Notes: a model not told the origin generated them from the letters alone. A stretch of DNA of 64,000 nucleotides from Actinostola sp. cb2023 (GCA_033675265.1 JAUJYZ010000647.1:150330-214329); one strand, 5' to 3'. Positions 42,433 through 55,893 are shown, counted from the first letter of the stretch. Translations and numbers: made by a program.

Positions 42433-45029
42433 TAAAGCAAGGTATCAATTTATACGAGCAAGACTACTGACGGTGACACGGCAAACTGATATATTATTGT
42501 CGTTGTTTACATCATTTGCTAGTGCTTTTGCTCTTGAGTTTTGCAGTATGTGACACGTTAATCCACGTCAACATGTTTTGTACTTTAGCCGTTAGAAATG
42601 AAAGGTGTTTGTATACAAATAGCATCACCTGTTTCATATGGGTATTTTGTCTGCGCATGCGCCAACACAGCATTGACCAGTGGCGTCTGAACCATTTTCC
42701 AGCTCGATAGCTCATTTTAAGGATATTTTGTAGGAGATCTACGCGTTTCTAAAGTTTAAACGTCATGAAAATTTACTCATTTTTAAAGACGATAAATACT
42801 TCTTCCCCTGGATATATGTTTGGCCGCTGTTATTTCTTTTGATGGCGAGATATTTTACATTGAAATGCGACTGGTGTTTGGAGTTGGATGTTCAGCGTTA
42901 ATTATTTCTACAATCAAATATTCTACAACACTGGATTAACGCTTGGTAATTGTGATGAAAGTAAATGTTTAGAATTTTAATGAAATGGTCTTTCAGGTGG
43001 ACGCGATTTCGAGCTATGGCCCGGTGAATATGTAGAGGTGTTCAATTTAGGTCGAACTTTAACGAGATATTTCTTGAAATTTTTACCGAACCCCAAGTTG
43101 GAGATAACTACCACAGCATTCATTCCTTTATATAATTTCAGTTTTTATAGAGAATGGGGCTTCAAAAAATGTATAGCTGTCAGATTTAATAGATTCTTCT
43201 CACCCTATACTCGGTGTAATGGCGGAATTGATGTTTTGTGTTACTTCTCGAAGTCATGGTTCTATCATATCTTCGTCTATTTCCTTATTCTAAGTCTTTG
43301 AGTATAAATGAGAGAACAGACTTTGCAGAAAAATTAGTTGTTGAGAAGATTAAAACTTGTTTCCACTGTTTTGCATTGCAATATTTTTGCTTACCATTTA
43401 CGGGACTCGCGACGAGCAGAAATGTGGACTCCAAGCATTCAAGTCAAATTATCTTTCGATTTCTACCGACCCCCAAGCTGCTTAATGCTACGGAGGCGAA
43501 GATTATTCCATTCATCACAATAAATGACTTTCAAAAAAAGCATAGCTCCTGCTATGAATGTTCAAAGTGCATGTATACGGCGAAGACGGCAGCCATTGTC
43601 AGTTTAGCTTGTCATGTCTGGACCTCCCTCACCTTGCAATATGCAACTCATAATGCATCGAAAATACTGGTTATGACAACTGCAGCATGCCTTCAGCATT
43701 GATAAAATAGAATCCATCATTTCTGAGTTGCATATATTCATATAGACAAGTTAATAAATAAATATATGAGATAGAACTTCGCCATCTTGTTTGTTATTCC
43801 TGTTATTTAAATAAGCGCGGGATGGCGCGGGATATATGCGCGTGTCAGAGGGTCTTTGTGTTCATGTTGGCAATTCACGCATGCGCAGACAAAATGCCCA
43901 TGTGCTGCGAATAAACTCATATAAACTCATTGCCCATAAACTTGAACATTTGCTCTAGCTAGCGTACAGTATCTCGCACAGTCGTGGATATAGCCGGCAA
44001 TCAAGTAAAACTTCACTGTGTTGGTTACAGCGATCGCTTCGACGAGTAGAGAGCAACGCTACGTGTAATTGCTCGAAGAATCTCCATTTCGGCTCCAAAT
44101 GCCTCCACCGACCCACAAAAGACGATGAACAATTCAGGGAAAGACCTATAGTCTTTGGAAGTTTGCCCCATTGAAATTAATCGGAATATACGTGAACTTA
44201 TACCAAAATAAAGGAAATTTATCGCTGAATCCGATTTCCACGGTAAAAAGTGTTTGGAGCAAGCGTATTAAAGTTTAAATGCAGTTATCCCCGTCTGACA
44301 GTGACAACAAGGTCACGCTCGCTTGTGAAAATCGCTTCAACCGAGCTCTTCAAAATCTATTTTGCCCCATTAAATTTTGAAGCTGTCATTTTCAAAACTA
44401 TCTTAATTTACAGCTAAGATATTATATATTATGAATTCACAGGTAAAAATATTGTCATTTACGAACTTTTCGAGTAAAATCACAAAATGTTGTAATTTTT
44501 ACGTGATTTTGACTTTGTTTATATCATGTCAGAGAGGTGGCGTGACCATGGAAACTAATTAGGGGGTTATGTTACAATGAGTTTGATATGTCGATCTGAC
44601 CTGTTCAGTTGTTTACAGCTTTTCAAATGGCCAGAATTGTGATTTTATTTATTATTTGAGGCAAAACAATCGCAACACCAACGAACGTATTTTCTTCACA
44701 AGGCCCTTTCGATTACTTTCGACCATAAGGAAAATGGCAGCCTGGGTACGAACCTCCAAGATTCATGGAGACACGTGACCAGCCTACACCAGGGTCTTCT
44801 CTAACGAGCGTCCGCCATTTTGAAAATAGCGAGAAGAGAGGGCCCTGGGGACGAGGTTGAACAAAGCTTTGCTCGCTAGCAATGGACCTCCGGTTTCCAC
44901 CAAGAAAGTGAAACAAGAATGGTTGGACGAAGAACTCGAAAAGCTTATAACCAAACCGAGCAAGTTGTACACGATTTTGTAGTGTCGCGAGCTAAAAGTT
45001 GTAGCCGTGTAAATCGGTTTAATATTTAA
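42433..45029. other. Gene-poor stretch (right)
   Basis: Mirror of 17931-20527 with almost no differences seen. No gene is recognised. Confidence 0.5.
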
Positions 45030-45142
45030 GCAATACAACACATTTTACTTTTACAAACACGCGGGATGTTGGGAGAACACGAGAAAAGTTTGAAAATCAC
45101 GAGCCTCCGGCGAATATAAACACGGAAAATGTGTTGTATTGC
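45030..45142. repeat. Small hairpin element (right)
   Basis: GCAATACAACACATTTT at 45030 is inverted at the 45142 end. Mirror of 17818-17930. Confidence 0.7.
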
Positions 45143-45973
45143 TTTTATAAAATAACTACACGGTTTTCTTTACGCAAGTTTTCATTGATCAAATGTGCAA
45201 TTCTCCTGAAAACATCAGAAATGGCTCACCAATGCATCCAATCAAATCTTGCTAAAGAAATCAAAATGGCAAAGCGATTCGTGCCGTTTCGCCGTTTAAA
45301 AAGTGTTTTGACAGGAAAATCGTTTTGAAGAATGCTATTTTCTGTCAGAAAATTACAGAAGAATGCTTCCTTTGTTAGTATAATAGTGTATCCTGTGAAC
45401 ACGAAAGGTCTCTCAAGGTCACGGAAACCATGTTTATATTCACTTTTTACAAACACGGTTTTTGGGAGCTTCTAGCCAATCAGAGCGCGCGTTATATACA
45501 TGTTATTTTATAATTAATATTTCAAGCTAGACACGTACAAAAGGTTAACCAAAGGTCACGCTCGAATGAATTCCCCACAATAAAGATCCAAAAACATATT
45601 TAACAGCAAGTAAATCAATAATAAACAAAAGTATATTACTCGGGCTTTCTTCGTGGAAGGCCCGAGTCTAAAAATGCAGGCCGTCGTCGTAGTCGTCGTT
45701 GTCGTCGTTGTACGACCTCAAATCTGCAACTAGGTTCTACAGCGTATGCGCCCTGTGCCAGCCGCTGAGATACATCGAAGGCTCAGATATACGAAAACTG
45801 CCGATCGAGTCATAGTCATGATGACGAGGTGTCGACCTCTTTCTTCACAAACTTTGTTGGAGGAACGTTTGCTGTCTTGTGGGAAAAAAACATTTGAACG
45901 AAGTATGTCTAATACGCTCGTCTTGTTCAATGTTCGAAATCATCGAAGGCTTTAGAGTATGAAATAAAAAATG

Positions 45974-46063
45974 GAATCACTTACTGGAATATTAAATTGC
46001 AACAAGATACGTTGCGACCTTGCGACCGATATTGTTGCAATTTAATATTCCAGTAAGTGATTC
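45974..46063. repeat. 32-base inverted repeat with 26-base loop (right)
   Basis: Perfect stems at 45974-46005 and 46032-46063; mirror of 16898-16987. Confidence 0.85.
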
Positions 46064-46140
46064 AAGATTTTATTTCATTTTACCGACTCGATGATTAATA
46101 ATATTCACGCTTTACAACTATGCTCAGCGGTCTCTCACAG

Positions 46141-46150
46141 CGTATATAAG
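46141..46150 (+). promoter_or_regulatory. TATA-like core promoter candidate (right)
   Basis: CGTATATAAG lies 78 bases after the hairpin. Downstream are short open frames and a possible donor at about 46483 (TAG/GTAAAC), but no recognisable protein. Confidence 0.25.
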
Positions 46151-47448
46151 GGCTGAGTAACCATGCCCCATCGTCACTCGATAGTAAGCGTTGAGTAGCG
46201 AACAGTGTCGTCTTCACAAAGCTCTACATTTAATGCTTCTACCAGTTTATGGCTTCCCAACGTCCTGCTCCATAAATTCAAGTGCGCAACCCTTCTGAAC
46301 TTCAAGTCGGCGATGTTCGTGGCTTTTTCTCTTCGTTACTTTCAACTGATCCACTGCTTTCCCCGCCAGCTCAAGGCGCTGGCCTCATGTCAAGGTCAAG
46401 ATTCTTCACATTCGCTCGTCCAGGCTCTGAAGGTTCTAAAGGTGCGGTGTTCATTCTATTAGGGAATACTTGGACTTGTAGGTAAACGGTTTGGTTCTTA
46501 TCGCGGTTTTATTTGCTTCAGAGTTTTACCGTTCTTGTGTTTGCTCCACGTGGCCGTGTCAGTCATTATTCCTGGTGGCTTCCGCCCAATTCTTTATATT
46601 CCCCTCACGCGGATTGCCTGGTTATTTTAATCGTTTATTTCTGCATGCTTTTTTGTCTCGGGTCTCTCTAACATGGTTATTTCCAGGTTATTTTACTTTG
46701 CTTTAGTTTGGGCTGCTTGGCATTTGCATATTTGTTCTCGACGCCTTTTCATTCCACGTGTAATGCTCGCGTTCACATGCCTTCATAATTAGTTTCCATT
46801 GTGTTTCTTTTCTCACTTAAGGAATGTTTATCATGGGTTGTCAATATTTGCTATTCAAACTCAATTTGAAGTAAATTATGCCCATGGGAATTAATTAATG
46901 CGTATTTAAATATGCACTTCTCATTAAATATGCACTTCCATCAACCCACAAAGCTACGAGAGTCAGTCTTTCGTTGCTGAACTCATTCGCACTGCTTTGG
47001 GTGCATTCTCGTTCCCAGAGCTCCTCGGTTTCGGTCCTCTCCCGAGAAGGCTCTGGTCACAGCCATTTGAGGCTCGATGCTGATTGGACGAAATATAACG
47101 CATGCGCATTTGAAAACATATATCAAGAACAATCCAGAACAATGAGTCCACAGGTAACCCAGGTAACCGCAAAGCAAACGCCTGCGGATGGACACGGCAG
47201 ATTTTTATCCGACTTGTCGACCTTCAAAAAATTATTTTTCCGGATAGAGTGGACAAAAAAATGCGACTAAAAGCTCATTTAAAAGAGAATTTATTTGAGA
47301 ATGTGTGATTATTTAAGCTATTTGAGTGTTTGGATGCTTTTGGAGCTAGCGACAGTTGTCGTAAACATTTGGTGGCCGGAGTTGCAAACCTTTCCTATTT
47401 ATACGGTATGTTCGAAACGAGTGAAATTTTCGAATCGCTCAAAACCAC

Positions 47449-47727
47449 TCAAAAATACAATTTCTTGCTCAGATTTCTGCTGAATATGTTTTCAGCTATC
47501 TCAGCTAAGGCAGTGTCTGGTTTGCTTAAAATTGGTTCCATTACCACTAGTTCTTCATGAGGAGAAGATGCAATTGACTCGCGTGGTCTACCAAGAGTCA
47601 AAATATTTATATCGCCACATGACTCAAGTTGTTTAACGTAGCGATACACAGTTATATTTGAAACACCGAGATAAAATGCAGTCTCGTCTATAATCAGTAG
47701 GAAGACAACTATGACCACGATCAACAA
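47449..47727 (-). pseudogene. Tc1/mariner-like transposase N-terminal fragment (right)
   Basis: This is the same 92-codon frame as 15234-15512 with an unchanged translation. It has the HTH pattern (YLGVSNITVYRYVKQ), the GRPRE linker and PDTALAEIAE, and lacks a catalytic domain. Confidence 0.5.
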
Positions 47728-48324
47728 TGCATTTCGGTCTTGGAATACATTATTCAGTATTCAGTATTCAGTTTTCAACGTTTTTTTGAAATAGCTGTAT
47801 ATTATTCTACAAGCTTTATCATTGATATGGGACTTTTAAACATCTAAAAATAACTAAAAAGGAAAACGACAATTTCAGCGACCAAAAATGGTGAACCAGA
47901 AAATATTTACCAGAGCTCACCAATCATTTTCGGTTCATTTCTCATTAGCATACGTACATCTAATTATGCGGGATTAATCCTTTATTAATAATACTATATA
48001 TAAAGAACTGATAATTGTAGCGACCAAAAATGGTGAACCAGAAAATATTTTACTTTATTTTAATAGTATTGTATTCATCTTCACATACAATATACAGTCC
48101 CAACAACAATCAAACACGAATGAAATTACAACGGTGAACATAGAAATTCAAGAACATATAAATTCAAGTTTGCCAGAGAGTTGGAGTGTCAAATTCCGGA
48201 GCAAAGGCTGTTATAAAACTATTTATAAAATAACATATATACAACGCGCGCTCTGATTGGCTAGAAGCTCCCAAAAACCGTGTTTGTAAAAGTGAATATA
48301 AACATGGTTTCTGTGGCCTTGACA

Positions 48325-49616
48325 GACCTTGAAGAGATGCAGTGGATTCAATTCGACAAATATATTTTTTCTGTTGTCAAACATATTTTATTTACTAAGC
48401 AAAAGCCATAGAATTACATCATTTCTTATTTTCTCAAGTTCAACTTCTATCTAAATGTGATTTTGTTGTTTTGAAGCTGAAAATGTGCATGAATTGAGCT
48501 TGATTATAGGAAATGACGAGTGACAGATAAGTCGTCCTATTTTGTCCAGAACATTGAATAACGAAGAAAACTAAATGGAACTCACATACTAACCGTTATT
48601 TGAGTTCTATAGCTACAATATTTTATCAAGTGTACGACTGAAAATAACAAGAAACAATAGCCGTATTACTCTATTTACTCACAAAACAGAGCAATTCTCG
48701 ATTCTTGTAGCTAAATTCAAATTCAAATATTCACCATAACTTAATTTTAGTAAAATGTGTCATAGAGAAAAATATATCGTCGTGTGTCTCAAAAACATCC
48801 ATCGTTTTTATACATTGAAATGATTTCAAAGTCCAAGGACTTTGAAATGATGGATTTCAAAGTACTCTTTCCTGAGTTCTTATCCCTCATATAACAATCA
48901 TCGGGACCTTGGACAGAGTACCACTCTGTCCGAATGAGATTCAATCTGAAAGCAGGCTCTACTTCATGCTACTCAAGAGTCCAACACATATGGGATATTA
49001 TTTATATACGATGTACTCGACTCTGCGCATGAGCAGAGAATATGCAGACTGGAATTCTTGCTTTTCCGGGCTAAAATCTTGCAACTCTTTATTTATTGCC
49101 TTTAGGCCATTGCATGTAATAATTAATGAGTATGAGAAGTCGTTCCAAAACCTCGAATTCGGACTAGACGGGGTTTCGAAACCCCGTCTAGTCCTCATTC
49201 TCGGCTTTGAAACATTACTTGAAAGGCTCCCCAGACGGAGTTAGTTTTTCAAATTTGAGCTGAAATAAAGATTAGAGTCTATTTAAAGAATGTGGGATTT
49301 TCCTTGTCATTCTAGTTGAGTTGTTATTTTTAGGCTATTTATTTGAGCTAAAACAGAATTGTTTTCATACCGTGATGTAGTCACGGTAGTTTGACCTTGC
49401 GGGGTCATGTTGCTCGTGTTAGTTTACATGGAAGTTTTTATAGCTTTTTCGAATACCAGCTTTCAAATATAACAAGAGTTCACCACAGGCGAGTTTGTAG
49501 ACCCTGCTAGTGTGCTAGCAAGTAGTAAGTGCAATAAGAAGACGAAGAGCATGGAGACAAACTTTGCATTGATGTACACTTCACTACGTCAAGCTACAAA
49601 TGACTAGTATTTCAAG
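48325..49616. other. Non-coding stretch with short palindromes (right)
   Basis: Mirror of 13347-14640, including the perfect 34-base palindrome at 49161-49194. A small indel difference lies near 48770 (AAAAATATATCG versus AAAAAATATCG on the left). Confidence 0.55.
49161..49194. repeat. Perfect 34-base palindrome (right)
   Basis: Second copy of the palindrome centred on TCGA, without mismatch. Confidence 0.9.
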
Positions 49617-50351
49617 AATTAGCCATTAACAAAACGAGCAGGGGACTGGGACCAAGTCCGTAAAACTAATTAAATAAGAAACTAGCAAAAATGGGAATCA
49701 TTTTCTGAGAGAGCAGATCAAACTTATCTAGTCTGGAAAGTTTGGCGAACTTCGGCTTAATATTGACGATGCTAGAGGGCACCAAATATGTCTTTTTCCC
49801 CATACAAACTCTGTAAATTTTTGACGCTGTCCATCCGAACCCAGGAGGGAGGGGGTGACTCTATTGTTCAACAATGCCTTACTCATACTTGCCAGTGTGA
49901 CGTCACAGCTAGCTTCAATATGGCGGGCAATCCGGTCTTCTTGATACCGACTATAAAACGCTCAACATTCTGTTCAGATCTACATGTACAGTCTACATGT
50001 ATATATTTTTAGTATCTAGAGGTATTAATGTATAAGAATATCTCTACCGAGATAAAAGTAATGCAAGGATTAAGTGTTTGTTTCGGAGTTTTAGTCTTGA
50101 TGGCTAAATGGAGATCGAAATCTTTCGACCGGGTAAAGGTCTCGGCTTTCTAGAGAAACTAAATTAAGCAATGGTTACTTCAAAAAAGGAGGTTCTGCTT
50201 AGAAGGTAATAATCATCGACTGTGTGGAATATGGTGGATGTACATGCTCTGAATCTTTGTATCTTTGTCTCCAAACTTGTTGTGTTTCGTAATTGCATTA
50301 ATTCTAATAAACTCATTCCCAGTCCCCTGCTCGTTTTGTCAATGGCTAATT
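49617..50351. mobile_element. 735-base MITE with 35-base terminal inverted repeats (right)
   Basis: Mirror of 12612-13346 with the same length. Confidence 0.8.
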
Positions 50352-50484
50352 ATCCGCGACGCTTTGCGGTCGTAGTGCGCACACCGCCTGGCTCGCGCTC
50401 TACCATAGGAAATCCATCAAAAAAGTCGACCGGGCCGTTCTTAGCGGGACTGCCTGTTAAAATATTTTATCCATTCATTATCAG

Positions 50485-50637
50485 GTCTAATACGAGGTAC
50501 CTGGGGACCATGGAGCTCCTGTTCATCAAGCTGTGACGGCAAACAGGAGAGGAGGACGCGAGCTTGCTCGACATTTTCAGGAGAGACCTGTCGGGGACTA
50601 ACCACACAAACAAGATCTTGCGAAAAGGATCATTGTG
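50485..50637 (+). CDS. Single exon encoding a thrombospondin type-1 repeat (right)
   Basis: The acceptor is CATTCATTATCAG (ending 50484) and the donor GTGAGT starts at 50638. The exon has 153 bases, is phase 1-1, and is one codon longer than the left copy because AGG is repeated (QERRTRAC versus QERTRAC). WGPWSSCSSSCDG, GETCRG and SCEKDHC are intact. The intron side just upstream differs from the left arm by small indels. No partner exon is seen. Confidence 0.8.
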
Positions 50638-51893
50638 GTGAGTAATTATTGCAGTTAAGCCGTGTTTATAGATATGGATTTAGAGCACGTTGTCAATTTG
50701 AATTATTGAGGTCCATTTCAAACGGTTTCTATACGTTTTGGTTTCAACGTTCGTTCAACTCCGTCCACATATCACATAAAAACTATTTATTAAGGTGGCC
50801 CAATCCTATTTCGTTGAACGATGGGTCTCATTTTAAATCGATGATTTGAGCAGCAAAACGTTAACCGATTTCGGATATTTTTCATCCTGATTATCAGGTA
50901 TTCTTAAATTTCATAAAAAGCACAATTTTATTGTAATAAAGACAACATTTGTTGAGTTACAATCGATATTGAAACACTCCATTTTCAGGGAAAATGCTTA
51001 TATTGTCCAAACTCCACGATGGATTTTTTTTAAGTTACCTCAAACAAGTGGACAAGTGTACAAGTGTAAAGGATTACTGGTGCCAAGTTTCAAGAAAATC
51101 CGTACCTTGGAAAATGCTGCACAAGCGACTGCTAAATTTTAGTATAAAATACTATACTCGCACACATTGTCAGCGCTTCCGTACAAATTTTAAAATAAAA
51201 CTGAATTTGAAACTATCACCTGAAAGCTGCATATCACTCGCAACTGTAGGGGAAAATTCACGCAAATCGGAAGCATACAACAAACTTTATCAATGAGCAA
51301 AGTGCAAAAGGTTTATGTTGTGTATTATATGAAAATCCAAAATATTGTATTCTGCGTATAAAAACATTTCTGTCGATTTTTCCCCCCATAATTTTTCAAT
51401 ATGATATAGAGCAACATATTTAAAAACACTTCACCAAGTTTCAGCGTGTTCTTTACATACAGTTTAGAGAACTTTGGCAGCAAACCCAGCCACTTCAAAG
51501 TCTTCCGTATTCGAAACTGTTTTGAAAACCTCTCGTGTTTAGGACCGCTGGATGTGTTTTTAAATTCATCACGGGTTTCTGCCGCTTGGAAATCACGATA
51601 CTCCAATCAAATTTTCAATGATAATGTCACTATGGCAGTACGTGATTTCCAAGCGGCAGAAACCCGTGAAGAATTTCAAAACACATCCAGCTGTCAGTAA
51701 ACACGAGAGGTTTTCAAAGCAGTTTCGAATACGGAAGACTTGAAGTGGGTTAATCATTACTGAGTAGGTGATGATAGGTAATTGTTAAAGTTGACACTCT
51801 GTCATTGAAGACAGCAAGCTAGCGTACTTTGACCTCAGTCATACCCTCGTTGTGCTGAGAACAACTTCTCGATTTGTTTAAATCACGCTCTCC

Positions 51894-52873
51894 TTGTTCC
51901 TATGCAAAAAAATCATGGCTGAAGCTCCTCGACGTTCTGCTCGAAATCCAAAGCCGAAGTCAGATCCCGACTTCGTCTGCACCGCACGGCAAATCGCCGA
52001 AATCGATAGGCAGGTAGAAGAATCACTAGAATCCTTATCGACTCCATTGTCTTTAACTACAAGAGCGACGCCCACACACACAATGACTGCCTTCGCGCAA
52101 ACGGCCCCGGCACCATTAGTTAAGCAAGAATCAAGTCCAACGTCCGACAAAACACGATTGGTTGAGGCGGAGAGAGACAAATTAGCCCTTGAACTCGAAC
52201 TTCTAAAGCTCAAGAGCTCGATCGCCCTGGGTAACCAAGGCAGCGAAGGGGCGGATTCCACCACACAGCCCAAGAAACAAGGCAGGAAGAAGAAAACGAT
52301 CGACTGGCCGCAAGAATTCTGCTCAGGTGCCAGCACAATCGAATTGAGAAGCTGGAAATGTCGGACTTTGTAGCAGGGTACTTAGCGATGATTAAGACGT
52401 ACGAGTCCCAGCTCAAGGAAGACATGCTCCAAATTCTCGAATTGTTGATGCTAAAAGCGTCCAGTTATTCATGAAAAAGCGTGCGCGGGTTTTATGCCCA
52501 CATCGCCAGACAAGGCGAATTGTGCCGCTTGGAATTTAAAGATCACGGGGGTGTCATACGCGACTCAGCGACAACCTACTTCAAGCACTCTGATCTGCGT
52601 TCCAATCCGCAACAGCGGGAAACAACAAAGCAGAACAACCAAGGTTGGCAAGGATCAGGCGTGTCTGGGTCTGCCAGCGAAAAGTCAGCTTCCTCCAAGG
52701 CTTGTCGTCAGTGGAATTACACCGGTACATGCAAGTGTGATTCGGCATCAATTTCGTATTCTGGTATTCACAAATGTAGAGTTTGTTCAAAAGAGCATCC
52801 AATGTTGCATTGCCCTAAGAGACGCTCGGCAATTCTAGACATCACCCAGTTCCAAAACAACGACTCGTCCTGA
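51894..52873 (+). pseudogene. DIRS gag-like protein, frameshift plus premature stop (right)
   Basis: The first frame (to 52373) reads MAEAPRRSARNPKPKS from an ATG at 51915. The ancestral frame change is at about 52350. In the second frame a G-to-A change (TCATGA, about 52472) makes a stop that the left arm lacks, and two extra bases near 52549 add a codon-scale change (DHGGVIRD versus DHGVIRD). The zinc-knuckle-like CRVCSKEHPMLHC is kept. Confidence 0.75.
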
Positions 52874-52903
52874 CTGCATGATGGAACAGATGCATCTTCG
52901 ATT

Positions 52904-54561
52904 TTGACCACGGAAGTATCCACGGATTCTCGCTTAACTACGACAGCTAATTTTAAAACAACAGCGATTGTTCAACACATGTTGGTTTCTAAAACGGGTT
53001 TGCCCAATGCATACGGTGCAAGACTGCCTGTCCAAACGAATCTAAACGTAGAAGCTTGGGATTTTTATCTAAAGGACTACCACGATCAACACGTAGCAGT
53101 TTTCTCGCGCTATGGTTGGCCCATCAGTTACAAGGCGGATAAGTTACCATCTTCAACAATCAAGAACCATCCGTCAGCTGAGCAGTTTTACGAACATGTC
53201 GAACATTACATTAACACTGAACTAAGTTATCAAGCCATCGCCGGACCTTTCAAAGAAAATCCTCTGAATCAGCCTTTGATTTGTTGTCCTCTTCAAACGG
53301 TACCTAAACGGGGTTCTACAAAGCGTAGAGTAGTAATGGATCTGAGTTTTCCCAATAACGAATCTGTTTAACAGTGCATGGAATTCCCAACAACGCTTAT
53401 TTGAACGACCCTTACAAACTTCGACTCCCTGGTATTGATAGGTTGTGTCAATTTATTTTACAACATGGACGGGGTTGTCTCATCTACAAAAAAGATCTCA
53501 GGCGAGCCTACAGACAACTCCCAATCGATCCCAAGGACTATAATCTACTGGGATTCGTTTTTAATGGAGCATACTATTTTGATCTTCGATGCCCTTTTGG
53601 CTTACGGTCCAGCGCCATGATTTGTCAACGAACAACTTCGGCAGTGATTCATATTTTGAAAAAAATCGGATTTACTGCAGATGTTTACTTGGATGACTTT
53701 TATGGCGCCGAGGAGTCTACACGCTCAACAGAAGCTTTTAACACTCTTCAATCTTTGTTCGATCCACTCGGTTTGCAGTCATCACCAGAAAAGGACTGTT
53801 TCCCTTCTACGAATATGGTATGTTTAGGGATCGAAGTCGATACCGTAAATTTCTCTCTTAGCATACCACAGGAACGGGTAGACGATTTGCTACAAGAGCT
53901 AGCCACTTGGAAATCAAAAGCCCTCTATAGTGTCAAAAACTTACAATCTTTATTAGGAAAGTTATCGTTCGTGACAGCTTGTGTTCAATCGGGGCGTATT
54001 TTTATGTCTCGTTTGTTGAATAACTTGCGTGCATTTCCTTCAAGCCAACGCAAAATCGCAGTTACGCAAGCGATGAAAGCGGACATTGACTGGTGGTTAA
54101 CCTTTCTTCCACAATTTAATGGCACCTCAATTATCAAATCTCCTACTTGGAATTATGAACACTTACATTTTACTACTGACTCATGTTTGCAAGGCGGAGG
54201 AGCCACCTGCTTGGATCAATGTATGCAATTTCTTCTCCCACAAGAAGTTATCAATGATGCCAAACATATTTCAGCGATGGAGCTTTATGTCATCGTGGTG
54301 GCAGCACGGGTTTGGGCCTCGGTTCTGGCACACCGACGTGTGTTAGTTTCCTGCGATAATCAGGCAGCAGTAATCACCATTAACCCAGGAGCTGCCAGGG
54401 ACATGTTTATGCAACGTTGTCTACGTCAACTCTGGTTAACAGCGTCTCTACATGACTTTGAACTTCGAGCTTCACATATTCCAGGCGTGCACAATTCACT
54501 TGCAGACGCGTTGAGCAGATGGAACAATGACTCTAGATACCAGGAATATTTCTATGCATAG
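52904..54561 (+). pseudogene. DIRS reverse transcriptase-RNase H (right)
   Basis: The RT N-terminal segment is 52904-53371. The shared extra T in GTTTAACAG causes the break, followed by four extra bases (GCAT) only in this arm. The 395-codon segment 53374-54561 has KDLRRAYRQLPI, FGLRSS, YLDDF near its residue 105, TDSCLQGGG, AMELYV, SCDNQAA and the usual NSLADALSR ending, so RNase H is better preserved than on the left. Confidence 0.92.
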
Positions 54562-54624
54562 TGCGCGAAGCTCGATCTTCAGTATAATTTTATCCACGTC
54601 CCCACTGACATATTTAAATTTCAG

Positions 54625-54699
54625 GTAGATTAATAAACATGATTAATTTATCTAATCTAGGTTGTTTTGTTCTTTTCTCTTTTTTTGTCTTGTTCTTAG
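54625..54699 (+). other. Putative 75-base intron in the DIRS element (right)
   Basis: TTTCAG/GTAGATTAATAAAC...TTGTTCTTAG/GAGGAATGG; identical borders to the left copy. Confidence 0.5.
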
Positions 54700-55708
54700 G
54701 AGGAATGGAGTCAGTACTGGATAGATTGCGCTATCAACTTATTCATCTGGCTTTCGCGGAGTCCACGCATACAAACAGAAAATCGCATCTTAAAACGTAT
54801 CTTAAGCTCATTTCCAGTGCTACCCCTGGTCGCTTCGCGCTATGTCGCTTTTTTAGCACACCTCGGTAGGAAATATGGTACTATTCAAAATCATTTTGCA
54901 AGTTTAAAGCATTTTCACCAATTTTATGGTTTCGAATTGGGATGGGAAAAGGATTACTATTTTTCTTTGACCCTTCAAGGTCTTAAACGTTATTTAAGTA
55001 CCTATGTTAATAGAAAACATGCAATCACGCCTGTCATGTTGACACATATGGGGGCGTTTTTTGACCTGAGCATTCCGCTTCATGCGGCGATGTGGTCTCT
55101 TTTTCTTGTCGCTTTCTTTTCTTTCTTGCGCAAGTCTAACTTAGTCGTTAGTAGCACTATAGATTCAAATAAGGTCATCCGTGGCTCGGATTTAGTGTTC
55201 ACTGAGAACGGGGCACGCTTGTGTATCAGGGAAACTAAGACTATTCAACATCAACAACGTACGCTCTCTATTCCTATCCCTAGTATTCCGGGTTCTGCAC
55301 TGTGTCCAATTGCAGCGTTACGTAATCATCTACAGTTGAATCTAGTTGCTCCTCACGAACCACTTTGTTCAGTATATTCAATTAGTGATAGGTTATCTCG
55401 CCCTGTTACGTATTCACAATTCTCTAGTTTCCTCAAGCAGGCCATAGCAGCCCTCGGCGAAGATCCCAGTCACTTTTCTCCGCATAGTTTTCAGACGTGG
55501 AGGCGCAACTTTTGCCTTTGATTCCGGGTTCCCAGCCGAGCTAATTAAGATGCAAGGCGACTGGCGCAGCAACGCATATTTAGTTAATCTCGAGTTGACA
55601 GATACTCAAAAACAAGAAGCTGTAAGACAATGGCGCAAAATATTCGCCAACAAGGATTCTAGTTATATATATTCTTTAGTTTACAAGTTTTATCTTAACT
55701 TTTCATAG
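54700..55708 (+). pseudogene. DIRS tyrosine recombinase, frameshifted at the HxxR motif (right)
   Basis: After the shared frameshift near 54825 the frame 54817-55521 is open through the box I arginine (SFLRKSN), which is broken on the left. One extra C (TTTTCAGACG, near 55492) shifts the frame inside HSFRR, so the second catalytic motif and the tyrosine are out of frame. A cluster of seven substitutions relative to the left arm lies at 55444-55485. Confidence 0.88.
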
Positions 55709-55893
55709 TACGTTCTTTCTTAAATACCTTTTGTCTTACCCTTTTCTAACCTCCACATACAATTTCCCCTTGGGTTTGGGCGCTGAAGTTTTATTGTCTT
55801 TCAGTCATTAAGTCAACAGTTGTAGAGCGAAAACAATAAAGCTCCAAATTTATCCCAACTCGACTCTTGAATGTGTCTAGGGTAAAAACAATT

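Larger units (their letters stand above)
45412..48324. mobile_element. Candidate inverted-repeat DNA transposon (right)
   Basis: The inverted blocks are 45412-45512 and about 48217-48324. The interior holds the transposase-like fragment, the 32-base hairpin (45974-46063) and the TATA-like site (46141-46150). The CTCGGGC hairpin lies at about 45638-45667. Confidence 0.5.
51748..55893 (+). mobile_element. DIRS-order retrotransposon (right arm)
   Basis: Same structure as 7078-11218: gag-like, RT-RNase H, putative intron, tyrosine recombinase. Host sequence GAAGTG ends at 51747 and GCTGGGTTT resumes at 55894, again without target duplication. Confidence 0.92.
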
